Shown here one piece after another: positions 22,450-34,125 of a stretch of 64,000 bases of DNA; the stretch's first letter is position 1; each line of letters begins with the position of its first letter. The notes below the pieces were generated by a model. It saw nothing but the letters and a program-made list of their open reading frames with translations. It was not told the DNA's origin and ran no database searches. The position numbers and the translations under genes were made by a program. The stretch is from Mesoplasma chauliocola (GTDB lineage: Bacteria > Bacillota_I > Bacilli_A > Mycoplasmatales > Mycoplasmataceae), in assembly GCF_002290085.1 (NCBI RefSeq), contig NZ_CP023173.1:1-64000 (forward strand), in the 5' to 3' direction.

Positions 22450-23367
22450 ATGTTAAATTATACTTTTGATATAGGTGGAACAGGAATTAAGTGTATTGTC
22501 TTTGAAAATGATAAAGAAATTAAAGAATACCATGTTGACACAAAAAGTAACCCTGATCAAATGGGGAAAACAAAACTAATAGAAGTTTTAGAAAAAATCT
22601 CAGAAATTTTAAATAACGAAAAACAAGAATTTAATTTAGCTATAGCTGTACCAGGACCTGTAGATCCATATAAAAGAAAAATTTTGGCAGAATCATCAAT
22701 GTGTGAAGTTAATATTAATTTAGAAGAATATTTTTCAAGATTTAAAAATATGAAAAAATTTATTTTACATAATGATGCAAAAGCAGCAGCATATGGAGAA
22801 TTTTTAGAAAGAAAAAAAACTTTAAAAATTGAAAATATGGCTCATTTAACAATAGGAACAGCTATAGGTTGTGGGCTTATAATTAATGAAAGAATTTTTG
22901 ATGGTAAAAACTTTAGAGCGGGCGAAGTTGGAAAAATGAGATCAAATATTTATGGAAATGATGGATTTACTGTAACTTTAGATACAGGCTTAGGAACATT
23001 GTTATTTAAACATCAATATTTTACAAAATGTGAAACAAAATTAACAGGATTTGAATTATTTGAAAAATACAATAATAAAGATCCCTTATGTGTTCAACTT
23101 GTTGATGAATGAATTAGCCAACTTTCTAAGTTTATAATAAATTTAGATTTTTGCTTAGATCTTGATTTAATAACTTTAGGTGGAGCAATTAGTTCAAATA
23201 ATCAATTTGTTTCAATGTTGAATGAAGCAATAAGCAAAAATAAATCATTTGAATGAGAAGGAAGAAAATTTGATACAAACGAAGAAATTGAAAATAAATT
23301 TGAAATATCTTTATTAAAAAATAAGGCTGCTTGTTATGGTGGTTTAGGTCTATTAAAAATAAATTAA
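22450..23367 (+). CDS. ROK-family sugar kinase without the zinc motif
   Basis: ROK proteins phosphorylate glucose or other sugars, or act as regulators; this one has no DNA-binding domain. The 305-aa product starts with the ATP loop DIGGTGIK (7-14). It has the catalytic Asp in HNDAKAAAYGE (D109), then IGTAIGCGLI and ITLGGAI near the end. The usual GExGH and CxCGxxGC zinc ligands are missing: the place reads GEVGKMRSN. It may be a glucokinase for the glucose released by GH1, or a beta-glucoside kinase. It lies between two GH1 genes, 33 bases after one and 11 bases before the other, in one operon. Confidence 0.88.
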
Positions 23368-23378
23368 AAGGAGTAAGT

Positions 23379-24824
23379 ATGACAAAAAAATTAGAATTTC
23401 CTCAGAATTTCCTTTGAGGTGGAGCAACCGCAGCTAATCAAGTTGAGGGTGCGTATGATGTTGATGGAAAAACATTATCATTAATGGAGATGATACCATT
23501 TAAAGAAATTGAGGATAGAAAAAATACATCAGGCTCAAAAGTAACTAAACAAACACTACTGGATTCTATTGAGAATAAAGCTGGTTTACATTTTCCAAAA
23601 AGACACGGAATAGATTTTTATCATAGATATAAAGAAGATATTGCTTTGTTTAAAGAAGCAGGCATGAAAATTTTCAGAATGTCTATTGCATGAACAAGAA
23701 TTTTTCCTAATGGTAATGATAAGGAACCTAACAAGGCAGGCTTAGAATTTTATAGAAATGTTTTCAAAGAATGTAAAAAACAAGGTTTAGAAGTTATGGT
23801 AACAATCAATCACTTTGATTTACCTTTTTGAATATTACAAAAACAAATAAGTTGACAAAGTGAAGAACTTAAAGATAATTATTTAAGATTTGCTTATCTT
23901 GTTATTGATGAATTTCATGAATATGTTAAATATTGGTTACCATTTAATGAAATTAATTTAGGAGCGCTTATAGCAACTTCATTAATGAGCGAAAATAAAA
24001 ATTCAATGCTAGATAATGTTCTAGCGTCATATAATGATTTACATGTTCAATTTGTTTTACAAGCTAAAGTTATTAAATATGCCAAAAAATACAAGGACAT
24101 AAAAGTTGGGTGCATGGTTGCTGATGCAACTTCTTATTCAATAGATTGTAATCCTGAAAATGTTATGGAAAATTTAAAAATGGATCAAATGAAAAAATTC
24201 TTTTACTATGATGTAATGGCAAAAGGAGAATACCCCGGTTATGCTTTAAGAATGTTTAAAGAATATGGTGTAAAAATTGATAAAACTCCAGAAGACGACA
24301 AAATTTTAAAGGAAAATCCAATTCAATTTATAACATTTAGCTATTATATGTCAGGAACAACTACAAAAACTGGTGGAGAGCTAACAGAAGCAAATGGTCT
24401 AAAGGCAGGAAAAAATCCATTTTTAGAAGCAACAGAATGAGGATGACAAATTGATCCGATTGGACTTAGATATACGCTAAATCAATTATGAGATAGATAT
24501 CATTTACCATTATTTATTTCTGAAAATGGTATTGGTGTTTTAGAAAAACTTAATGAAAATAACACTGTAGAAGATGATTACAGAATTGATTATTTAGGTA
24601 GACATTTTGAGCAAATGAGCGAAGCAATAAAGGATGGTGTTGATGTATTTGGTTACACAATGTGAACACCAATTGACGTGGTTTCAGCATCAACAAATGA
24701 AATGTCAAAAAGATATGGTTTAATTTTTGTAGATTATGATGATTATCATAATGGAACAGGAAATAGATTTAAGAAAAAATCATATAATTGGTTTAAAAAC
24801 TTTTTAGAAACAAAAGAAATTTAA
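23379..24824 (+). CDS. 6-phospho-beta-glucosidase, GH1 (C)
   Basis: This 481-aa GH1 enzyme is closest to copies A and E (GLHFPKRHGIDF and VDYDDYHNGTG occur in A). The acid/base is E191 in PFNEIN and the nucleophile is E382 in ISENGIG. A 70-residue insertion after the N-terminal GGATAANQVEGAY start is shared with copy E, suggesting a subfamily with a modified entrance loop. The start follows AAAAGGAG. It is the last gene of the GH1-ROK-GH1 group and ends at a strong terminator. Confidence 0.95.
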
Positions 24825-24826
24825 TT

Positions 24827-24861
24827 AAAAAACTTTTTATCAATATGATAAAGAGTTTTTT
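24827..24861 (+). terminator. GH1 C terminator
   Basis: The arms 24827-24842 and 24846-24861 pair over 16 positions including G-U pairs, with A-rich and T-rich ends. Confidence 0.8.
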
Positions 24862-24901
24862 AATAAATTAACTAATAAATAAGTAAAAGTATTTATATTG
24901 T

Positions 24902-24907
24902 TATAAT
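24902..24907 (+). promoter_or_regulatory. Promoter -10 of rpiR B
   Basis: A perfect TATAAT lies 26 bases before the start codon, giving a short leader. Confidence 0.55.
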
Positions 24908-24932
24908 TTTCTTATAGACTGCAGAGGTTTTA

Positions 24933-25691
24933 ATGGCTTGAATTTTAGAAAGAATTGAATATGCTTCAAAAGAGTACAAAAACTCAACTTATAAATTGAT
25001 TGCGACAACGATTAAAAACTTAGTAGTTAGCAAAAAGATTGAAATATCTCAAAAAGAATTAGCAAACTTATGTTTTGTTAGCGAATCAACAATAACACAG
25101 TTTTCAAAATACTTAGGATTTTCAGGATTTAGAGAATTTTGATTCTTGTTAAAAAAAGAGTGTGAGAATTTTGAAAACTTAAATAAACAAACAATTAAAG
25201 ATCAAAATGATTTTTATAAACCTATTTTTTCTTGGTTGGAAAATAACAAAGAGTTTATTAATAAAATAACTAAATCTATTTGTAAAAGTGATGAGGTTTT
25301 TATTTATTCTTCCAATCAAATGATTAATTCTGCAAATTTTATGCAAGATAGTTTCAATTCTTTGCAAAAAAGAACTCAGCTTTTGAATCAGACTCACTTT
25401 CAAAAACCATTTTTTTCGGAAGATAAAAAATATGTGATTATAATTTTTTTATCTGGTAGAGATAATGAAAATATCGAATTAATAGCAAACTCAATAAAAG
25501 AGTCGCCTTTTAGTAAAAGTATTAATATTTTCTTGTTTACTACTGAAAATCAATTAAAAAAAATAAATTTTAATCCGGAAGGAGTAATTTTGTTAGATAT
25601 TATAAAAGATTGACCATCTTTTGTGCATAGAAATATAGCTGCTAATATTTTGATAGGTAGCATCTATTCATCAATTTTGTCTTATATTTAA
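24933..25691 (+). CDS. RpiR-family transcriptional regulator (copy B)
   Basis: The 252-aa protein is closest to copy A; both share LGFSGFREFWFLLKKE right after the helix-turn-helix. The HTH is ISQKELANLCFVSESTITQFSKYLGF. The SIS-type ligand domain is divergent (LSGRDNENIE). The ATG at 24933 follows GCAGAGG. It stands alone between terminators and directly precedes PTS C, whose upstream element it may bind. No sugar is identifiable. Confidence 0.9.
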
Positions 25692-25730
25692 AAAGTGCTT
25701 TTAATTTTAAAAAGCACTTTTTTGTTTTTT
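25690..25730 (+). terminator. rpiR B terminator
   Basis: The stem AAAAAGTGCTTTT / AAAAGCACTTTTT is followed by TGTTTTTT. Confidence 0.85.
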
Positions 25731-25784
25731 TAAAAGCAGCATAATAATATGGTTAAAAAATAAACTAATAATGTATATAAATGA

Positions 25785-25801
25785 ATAAAATATTAGAAAG
25801 G
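25785..25801 (+). promoter_or_regulatory. Conserved pre-PTS element, copy 3 (degenerate)
   Basis: ATAAAATATTAGAAAGG stands just before PTS C. It keeps AAAATATT and AGAAAGG but has lost the GG start and two central bases. It is the weakest member of the set. Confidence 0.35.
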
Positions 25802-25806
25802 CTAGA

Positions 25807-28404
25807 ATGAAAGAAATAAAAATATTTGCTCCATCAGATGGTTTTGTTAAATATTTAGCTGAGCTAAACGATGGCGTTTTTTCAGAAGGAATGCTAGGAG
25901 ACGGTTTTGTGTTTGAGCCAAGCTCTAAAACTTTGTACTCTCCATTAGAAAAAGGAGAAGTTGCTGAAATTTTTCACACTAAGCACGCATTCTTTTTTAA
26001 AAGTGAAGAAGCTCCAACAATTTTAATGCATATAGGATTAGAAACTGTTAAATTAAATGGTAAACCTTTTAAGGTAAAAGTTAATAAAAATGAAAAAATA
26101 AATTTAAACTCTGAAATAGTAGAAGTTGATTTAAAATTATTAAATGATTTAAACTTAGTTAAATCAACACCTATTGTTCTTGATTCAATGGATTCAAGCA
26201 ACTGAAAGTTTGTATTTAAAAAAACAGGTAAAGTTAAAAAAGGAGAGCTCATAGGTGTTTTTTCAGAAAATAGCAAAGTAGAAAAAAGTAATTTAGAAGC
26301 TTACTTTGGAGCTGAAAATAAATACAGTATAGCCGCAGTTCAACTTAATTCTTTTGTTGGCGGAAAATCAAACTATAGTGAAGTATACAATTGCATGACT
26401 CGACTAAGATTTAAAATAAATGATAAATCAAAAGTTGATGAAAATAAAATATCAGAAAATCAAGTAGTTAAAGGAATAATATGAAATGGTGAAGAGCTAC
26501 AAATTGTAATAGGACAAGATGTTTATAAATTAAAAGATGAAATTTCAAAACTTGATGTTGAAATTAATAAAAACGATAAAAAGCAGCCATTTCTTAAAAG
26601 ATCTTTAGCAATGTTTTCCGGAATAATGGTTCCACTTATCCCGATATTTATAGGAACAGGTTTAATTCAAGCTTTAATTGGTATTTTAACATTAACAAAT
26701 ATAATGCCAACATTTACAATAACATCTGAAGGCATGGAGGCAATTAAAAATGCAACCGGCTGAGATATTTTTTGACTTATGTTATTTGTAACGGGGAAAT
26801 CAGCCCCTCTATTTAATGGAATAGCTGTTGCTGTTTCAGCGTCAAAATATTTTGGATTAAGACTTTATGTAGGAGTTGGAATAGGTCTTATTTTAAGTTC
26901 ACCAATATTATTTTTAGGAGGTGGAGCATTTGGTGCTGGTGGTGAATGAGTACTTTTTACGCTAGGGAAAATTAATGTTTCTGATCCTCAACTTCAATAT
27001 ATTTTAGATAGATGATTAACAATAATGATAACAGCAGGGAATTTAAAAATATTTGTAATAATTCCAGCTGTATACTTTGGTAAAGTACTAGATGAATGAA
27101 TAAAAACTTGAATAAGCCCACTTTTTGAGCTAACTTGTAGATCATTTTTAGTTTATTTAATAGTTGGTATGTTCAGTCTATGTATACTAATGCCTGTTTG
27201 AAATTTTTCAGAAGGTATAATAGGCATAATTATGTACTTTATTTCAAAAATACCATTTGGAATAGGTTTGGGTGTTTACACTGGTCTATGACAAATATTT
27301 GTAATTTTTGGCATTCATGGAACAGTTGGAACTATAGCTGTGCTGCAAGCGTTAGTTAGTTTAACTTCTGGTCAGGGAGGTTATGCTGTATTTGTACCAG
27401 GGCAATCAATTTCAGTTTATTCTCAAATTGGCGCAATTATTGGTTTAATAATTGTTACAAAAAATAAAGAATTAAAAAAACAAGCAATGGGTATGGTCCC
27501 TGTAGGTTTTCTAGGTATTACAGAGCCCATTATATATGGTATAACACTACCAAGGAAAAGATTATTTATAGCTGCTATAATTTCTGCATTTATAGCAGGA
27601 ACGTTTGCTGGTTTAGTTGGTGTAACTGCAAGGATAGGAACAGGTGTTGGTATTTTTGAAGGAATTGGTTATTTTCAATATACAGCATTTGATGTGGATG
27701 GAACAATTGCTAAGGCAACAGGCCAGTTATCATGAATAGCAAATGGATTATGATATGTAGCCTCTTGTGCTATTGCTTTGGTAACGGCCATATTGATTAG
27801 TATTTTAATGTACAAGGAAAGAATTAGTGAAAAAAAATCTATTAATATAATTAACAAAAAACTTTTTAATTATATTAAAAAAAGAAATAATTTAAATTAT
27901 CAAGAAAAAGAAAACATACTAAATGATTTAAAAGGTAATTTTATTAATTTGTCTAGTCAAGATGAAATTGAAATAAAAAAGATTGAAAAAATTTTGATTT
28001 CTATTTTAAAAGCGAAAGTTAAAATATCAAATATTGAAGAAAAGCAGATAAAAGAAAAAAATAAATTAAGCAAAAGAGGAAGAAAAGCTTTTAAAAATAA
28101 TAATATTGATCAAGCAGAAAAAATTAAAAGTCAAATTGAAAATTCAAAATACATTTTTGAATTAGAGCAAGCAACTGAAAAACTAAATCAAATTGAAAAA
28201 ACCTTAAATCTTGATTGATTAAATCAATTTATTACTTCGTCAAACAAAGAAATAATTAATAAAATAAAGAAATTAAACATTTTTAATAAAAATGAATTAG
28301 AGTTACTTAAAAATAATTATGAAGAAGCCCTTAGTTCAGTACTTATAGCTTATAACTTCAAAAAACCGTTTACTGTAAGCGAAAAATTCAATTTTAAGAA
28401 ATAA
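25807..28404 (+). CDS. PTS sugar permease EIIABC (C), divergent member
   Basis: The 865-aa permease has IIA with HTKHAFFF and HIGLETV (H75), IIB with NCMTRLRF (C196), then IIC with GITEPIIYGI. The C-terminal helical tail of about 195 residues (669-865) includes GRKAFKNNNIDQAEKIKSQI. Its IIA domain is the least like the others (starts IKIFAPSDGFVKYL, and has HIG where the others have HCG), so it may carry a different sugar. No GH1 gene follows; its stop is shared with a bidirectional terminator facing mnmE. The probable regulator is the RpiR just upstream. Confidence 0.92.
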
Positions 28405-28433
28405 ATAAAAAAGCGACTAACGCTTTTTTATTT
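28403..28433. terminator. Bidirectional terminator between PTS C and mnmE
   Basis: A perfect 13-bp stem (AAATAAAAAAGCG with its complement) has the loop ACTAA. The stop codons of both convergent genes lie within its arms. Confidence 0.88.
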
Positions 28434-29786
28434 TCCTAAACAATATTTCTTAAATATATTATCAATTATTTCCTCTTCATATTGCTCTCCTATAAGTTGA
28501 TTTAAAAATTCTCAAGCTTGATGCAAATCAACATTAATAATATCAATAGGTACTCCAAAAATTATTGCATTTAAAGCTTGCTCAAGCTTATTTTTGATTT
28601 GCTCAACTAACGAAATTTGCTCTAAATTTATCAATATCAAAGAATCATTATTCATTATTTCTTCGTTAAAGTAAAGCCTCTCAATCATATTTAACAACAT
28701 TTCAATGTCATTATTTATAGCACTCGTGAAAACAATATTTTCATATTCATTGATTAATTGAATTTTCTCTTCATTGCTAATTAATTCACTTTTATTAAAT
28801 ATCAAAATAAATTTTTTATTTTTTATTTTTAAAAATATTTCTTTGTTTTCACTATCATTTAAATTTTCCTTGTTTACAACGAACAATATTAGTTCAGCAT
28901 CTTCAATCATTTTAAAAGATTTTTCTATTCCTAAATTTTCAACAACATCATTCGTTTTTCTAATTCCTGCTGTATCAATTAAATTTAGACTTATATTTTC
29001 CAAATTTATTTCTCCAGTAACAATGTCTCTTGTTGTACCATGTATGTCAGTAACTATTGCCTTATCCTCATTTAGCAAAGCATTTAAAAGAGAAGATTTT
29101 CCAACATTAGTTTTACCAACTATCGCTGTTTTTATTCCATTAGCATTCTTGATAGCCATTTTAGACCTTTTTAATAATGCAGTTACTTCGTTGTTAATTA
29201 ATCTTAGTGCAGTTGTTAAGTCTTCAACACTGCTTCCTTCGACATCATCATAATCAGGGTAATCAATTGATACTTGTATTCTTGAGATGATATCTAATAA
29301 GTTTGTTTTTAAATTTATAATGCTTTGATTGTGAACACCGGTCATATTGTTAACTCCGATTTTTAAAGCTAACTCATTTTTGGCGAAAATCAAATCATTT
29401 ATTCCTTCAGCTTGAATTAAATCAATCTTATTATTTAAAAATGCCCTTTGACTAAATTCTCCTTTATTTGCCATTCTTGCACCATTCTTAATAATTAAAT
29501 TAATTATTTTTTGTGTGTTCAAAATTCCCCCATGACAAGCGATTTCAACAACATGTTCACCAGTAAAACTTGCAGGCGCGACAAAACTAGTTAATACAAC
29601 TTCATCAATTAACTCATTTTTATCATAAAGTTTTCTAACTCAAACATTTTTAGTTTCAGTAATTCTCTTTTTTAAAAGTTTATTAATTATATTAAAACTG
29701 TCATCACCACTAATTCTAATTAAAGAAATAGCTTGAGTTGAAATATTAGTAGTTGGAGCAACTATAGTTTGATTTATATTATTCAT
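28428..29786 (-). CDS. mnmE: tRNA modification GTPase MnmE
   Basis: MnmE, with MnmG, adds the carboxymethylaminomethyl group at wobble U34 of certain tRNAs. The 452-aa product has the N-terminal folate-binding domain ([12 protein letters not shown]). A GTPase domain is inserted in the helical domain: G1 [10 protein letters not shown]2 GTTRD, G3 DTAG and G4 NKSE. The C-terminal C-x-G-K ending (YCLGK) supplies the essential cysteine. The ATG at 29786 follows GGGAGG. It is a housekeeping gene placed on the opposite strand inside the PTS island, with a duplicated promoter segment upstream. Confidence 0.96.
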
Positions 29787-29811
29787 ACTGCCTCCCTATT
29801 AGTAATAGTTT

Positions 29812-29849
29812 CTTTATTTATTATAAATTACTTTATTTATTATAAATTA
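29812..29849. repeat. Tandem 19-bp repeat in the mnmE / PTS D divergent region
   Basis: Two perfect copies of CTTTATTTATTATAAATTA lie end to end (29812-29830, 29831-29849). On the minus strand each copy holds a TATAAT, so mnmE may have two -10 boxes 19 bases apart. Confidence 0.85.
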
Positions 29850-29890
29850 CTTTTAATTTAAATTTAGCATAACAATTAGATCAAAAAATG

Positions 29891-29912
29891 TTGGAAAATA
29901 TTCTAGGAAGGA
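29891..29912 (+). promoter_or_regulatory. Conserved pre-PTS element, copy 4
   Basis: TTGGAAAATATT, then CTAGGAAGGA, ends 9 bases before the PTS D start, with the same spacing as copies 1, 2 and 5. Confidence 0.58.
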
Positions 29913-29921
29913 ATTAAAAAT

Positions 29922-32429
29922 ATGGAATTTAAATTTTATGCACCCGTTGATTGTGATATTGTTGCTATTGATAAATGTTCAGATCCAGCATTTTCGCAAA
30001 AATTACTAGGTGATGGTCTTTTAATAAAACCGAAAAAAGGTAATTTCTCATTACCATTCGACGAAGCTGAATTAACAATGATTTTTGATACAAAACATGC
30101 GTATGGTTTAAAGATTAATGATATTGATGTATTAATTCATTGCGGTCTTGAAACTGTAAATCTCTTTGGAAAACCCTTTAAAATAGATTTACAAGTGAAT
30201 TCAAGACTTTACCTTTTTGATGAACTTTTTGAAGTTGATTTAAAATATTTAAAGGAAAGAAAAATCTCTTCAGAAACCCCAATAGTATTTGATAAGAAAA
30301 TAGAAATTAAAAATTTTAAAGAAGGTGCGTATAAAAAAGGCGACCTCGTATGTTTAATACAATATGAAGAAACAAAAAGTAAACAAAATGTTAGAGATTT
30401 TTTTAGTGGATCATCTAATAAATATCAAAAAATAGCCTCAGAAATTAATAAATATGTAGGTTCAAAGGAAAATTATAGCGATGTCTATAATTGTATGACT
30501 CGCTTAAGATTTTCGATAATTGATAAAAATAAAATTGATGAAAATAATTTAAAAAAATTGAGTATAGTTAAACAGATTGTTTGAAATGGAGATGAACTTC
30601 AAGTTGTAATTGGTCCAGATGTTTATAAAGTGAAAAATGAAGTTATCTTACAAAATGAATTTTCAAATTCAATAATGCTAACAAAAGAAAAAAAATCAGC
30701 AATGAAATCATTTATGTCAATGATTATGGCAATCATGGTAAAAATGATACCGGTTATGACTGGAACTGGTATAATTCAAGCTTTAATGGCAATTCTTGTA
30801 ATAACTGGGGTTATGCCTTCAATAGTAACATCGCAGAACCCTGCAGAGGGTCAAATTTCGCTATTTGATCCACAGCTATCACCAATATGAGTTATGCTGT
30901 TTGTAATAGCTAGATCAGCAACTTATTTTACAGCAATTGTTCTAGCATATACTGCATCAGATTATTTTGGATTAAACCCTGTTTATGGTGTGACGGTAGG
31001 TATTATATTAGGTGCTCCAATAATTTTCTTTGATGGCGGGCAAAATGGAATAGGTCAAGAATTTATTTGATTACCGCTAAGTAAATTGGAGACTTCAAAT
31101 GTTTCCTTTAATCGATTATCAGATATTTTTAGGTTGAATCCATTAGGTACAAAGGTGTTTGTTGTTTTACCGTGTATTTACTTTGCCTATAGAATAGATT
31201 CATGGGTAGTTAAATGAATACCTATAAGTTTGGAACTAATGTTTAGACCTTTTATAGTATTTTTAGTATCAGCAATAGTTGGATTTGTAATCTTTACACC
31301 ATTATGAAATGCTTTTGAGGCTTTATTTGGGGCATTAATGTATTACGTTGGAAACGCACCTTTTGGTTTGGGTGTTGGAATATATGTTGGTATATGACAA
31401 CTTTGTGTTATTTTTGGATTGCATGGTGCCCTTGGTGTGGCAATTAGGATCGAATTCTTAACTAATAATGGTTGATCATACTTAGGTATAGCTGGATCAA
31501 TATCTGTATGATCACAAGTAGGTGCCTTAATTGGGGTTGCTTTAATAACAAGAAATCAAATATTAAAGAAACAAGCATATGGAATGATACCAATGGGTCT
31601 ATTAGGTTTAACTGAACCAATTCTTTATGGAATAAATTTACCTAAAAAAAGACCACTTATTTGTGGTTGTGTAGCTGCCTTTTTTGCAGGAGCTTTCTTG
31701 AATTGGGTAAGCGTCTCTCAAAGATCACAAACAGGACTTGGTATTTTCGAATTAATTGGTTTCTTTACAGATCCTGTAATGGGTGGAACAGCTAAAATAT
31801 CAGGACTAACTAATGGACTGCTTTATACTGTTGGTTGTTTAATTTCATTTGGTGGTGGTATTACATTAACAATGCTATTTTACAAAGAAAGAGAACATGA
31901 AAAAACTTTAGTGTTTAAAACAGCTTTAAAAATTAAAAAATTAATATTCAAAGACAATGAAATTGATAAAGAATTAAAAAATGAATTAAATAAGGAAATT
32001 TTAAGTTTTAAAAAAGTCTATTCTAAACAAGATTTGGAAATACTAAAAACACAAGAAAAAGTAATTCAAAAATATTTAGCAAAACTTTCTGAAATTGAAA
32101 CTAAAACAAAAACAAAAGAAGAAAAAATTTCAAAACTTTATTTAAGAGGACAAAAATTAATTAAAAAAAATAATGATGTTCTCGCTGAAAAAATTCAAAG
32201 CAAAATCGAAGAATTACAAAAAATAAATTTTGATAATTTAGAGAATGAAAAAGATGCTTTATATAATAAAATAGATTTTAATGCTATCTCAAAAATTCAA
32301 AATGAAATAATGAATAAGCTTATCCCTAAAATAAAAATTTTAGAAGAAGAAAGAAATTTAAATTTAGAAGAATTTAAAGATGAGTTTAAAAATAATACAA
32401 ATGCTCTTTTAAGTGCTTATAATTTATAA
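29922..32429 (+). CDS. PTS beta-glucoside-type permease EIIABC (D)
   Basis: This 835-aa permease is the closest relative of copy B (MEFKFYAPVDCDIV and SRSATYF-type IIC segments). IIA has H73 in HCGLETV, IIB has C191 in NCMTRLRF, and IIC has GLTEPILYGI. The helical tail spans 656-835 and contains KKNNDVLAEKIQSKIEEL. Unlike A, B and F it has no GH1 gene downstream, so its product must be split by a hydrolase encoded elsewhere, perhaps GH1 B or C. A convergent terminator follows. Confidence 0.93.
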
Positions 32430-32446
32430 ATATTAATTTCAAAAAT

Positions 32447-32474
32447 AAAATCTACATTTAAAAATGTAGATTTT
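32447..32474. terminator. Terminator after PTS D
   Basis: AAAATCTACATTT pairs with AAATGTAGATTTT and runs into a T tract. It probably also stops the convergent transporter gene. Confidence 0.8.
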
Positions 32475-32503
32475 TTATATTAACCTAAGAGATTTAAACT
32501 AAT

Positions 32504-34057
32504 TTAAGCTATATTTCCACCAATTAGTCCACCAAAAGTAATTAATATAATAGACATCACAAATAATATTGCTAATATAGGTCACATTAACTTCATAAAC
32601 TTACTATAATCAATTCTAGCAATAGCAATTGCCGACATTATTATTCCAGAAGTAGGGGTAAATAAATTAACAAATCCATTTGCCATTGAAAAAGCAGTTA
32701 TTGAACCACTTGTTAAAACTTCACTGTCTTTTGCAAGAACTCCACCAAGTAATGGGAATACAGCTCTAGCAAAACCTGAAGTTGATGGAATAAATATAGA
32801 CAATGGAATAAATAGAATAAATAGTATTATTAGAATTCCTATTGAAGAATCAATTCCTCCAATAGAATTAGAAAGGCCTAAAACAACAAGTTGCTGAATT
32901 AAAGATACTTGAAGAGCTCAACCAATACCTCCAGCAACAGCAATAACTAAACAAACACCAAATAAATCTTTTGCTCCAACCATAAATTGATCAATAAATC
33001 CATCTTCACCTAGACAATTGACAAAACCTAAAACGATAGCAGAAATAAGGAATATTGCTGAAATTTCAATAAATCCGCCATTGCCAAATCCAGGAGTTTG
33101 ACTAGTTAAGTAAGGAATGTGAGTATTCACTCATTCACCAAATTTATAAAATGGTCCTTCTCCTTCTTCAAAACCAAATATGCTATCTCACCCAACCATG
33201 TAAAATATCATAAGAATAAAAGTTAATCCAAATATAGCAAGTGTTAGTTTCTTTTTTCAATTCATTTCAATTTTTTCGGTTTGCTCACTTAAAAAGAATT
33301 TTTTGTCGTCTTCCATTGTTTTAAAAACAATTGATTTTTGAGGATTTAATTTTACTTTTCATGAATATCACATAACAAATACTACAGCTGTTGATGTCAT
33401 TAAAAATCAACAAACAATTCTTCAAATCAATCCATCGCCAACAGAAGTTAAATTTTCTGGAGATAATCCACTATTTGCAGATTCAACAGCAACACCTATT
33501 GCAAAGGGATTGACAGTTGAATTCATTACCCCAACCCCTGCTCCTAATAGAACAATCATAAACCCTGTTAATTTGTCATAGCCAGCAACCATCATTAAAG
33601 GAATACATATTAAGTAAAATCCAAGTGATTCTTCAGCAAGGCCTTCAACACTACCAACAAGTGAAAAGAAAAACATTAAAGGAATTATTGCTCAAATTTC
33701 TTTTCCTTTAAGTCAACTAGTAATTTTTTGTGAAAAACCCTCTAAAGCCTTTGAACATATTACAATATTTAAAAATCCGCCAAGAACTACTAAAAAAATA
33801 ATAATTTCAGCACCACTTGCAAAACCATAAATAGGAGCTAAAAAAAGATCAAAAACTCCTAATGCAACAATTGGTTTTTCTTCATTATTAATTTCAACAG
33901 TAGCGCCACTTCATTTTAAAATTCAACTAAGAAAAATGATACCTGCAATAATTAATAACAGTATTGTAAAAGCAGAAAACATTTTAAATTGTTTTTTGTT
34001 TTCTGAAGGCTTTCCATTTTTAGCCCTTTTAAAAGGGTTTTTTACTTTAAAATCCAT
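32504..34057 (-). CDS. YfcC-family membrane transporter
   Basis: The 517-aa integral membrane protein has about 11-12 hydrophobic segments, as in the YfcC/DcuC-like family. That family is often annotated as C4-dicarboxylate or basic amino acid carriers. Family-like parts are the tandem GVGVMNSTVNPFAIGVA and PSTSGFARAVFPLLGGV, which are repeated re-entrant motifs, plus NLFTPTSG. It probably exchanges or imports an amino or organic acid. The ATG at 34057 follows GAAAGAGG. A TATAAT on the minus strand (34090-34095) gives it its own promoter, because a terminator separates it from the permease gene upstream. Confidence 0.8.
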
Positions 34058-34097
34058 TAAATAACCTCTTTCTAATTTGAGATAAAAAGATTATATA

Positions 34098-34125
34098 AAA
34101 AAAAGAACACTAAAAGGTGCTCTTA
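34098..34125 (-). terminator. Terminator of the APC permease gene
   Basis: On the minus strand AAGAGCAC / GTGTTCTT (one G-U pair) is followed by a long T run. It overlaps the gene's stop codon. Confidence 0.75.

Noticed and set aside
28774-29253. Plus-strand open frame opposite mnmE
   Set aside because: It is a shadow of the mnmE coding frame, with no ribosome-binding site and no family pattern.
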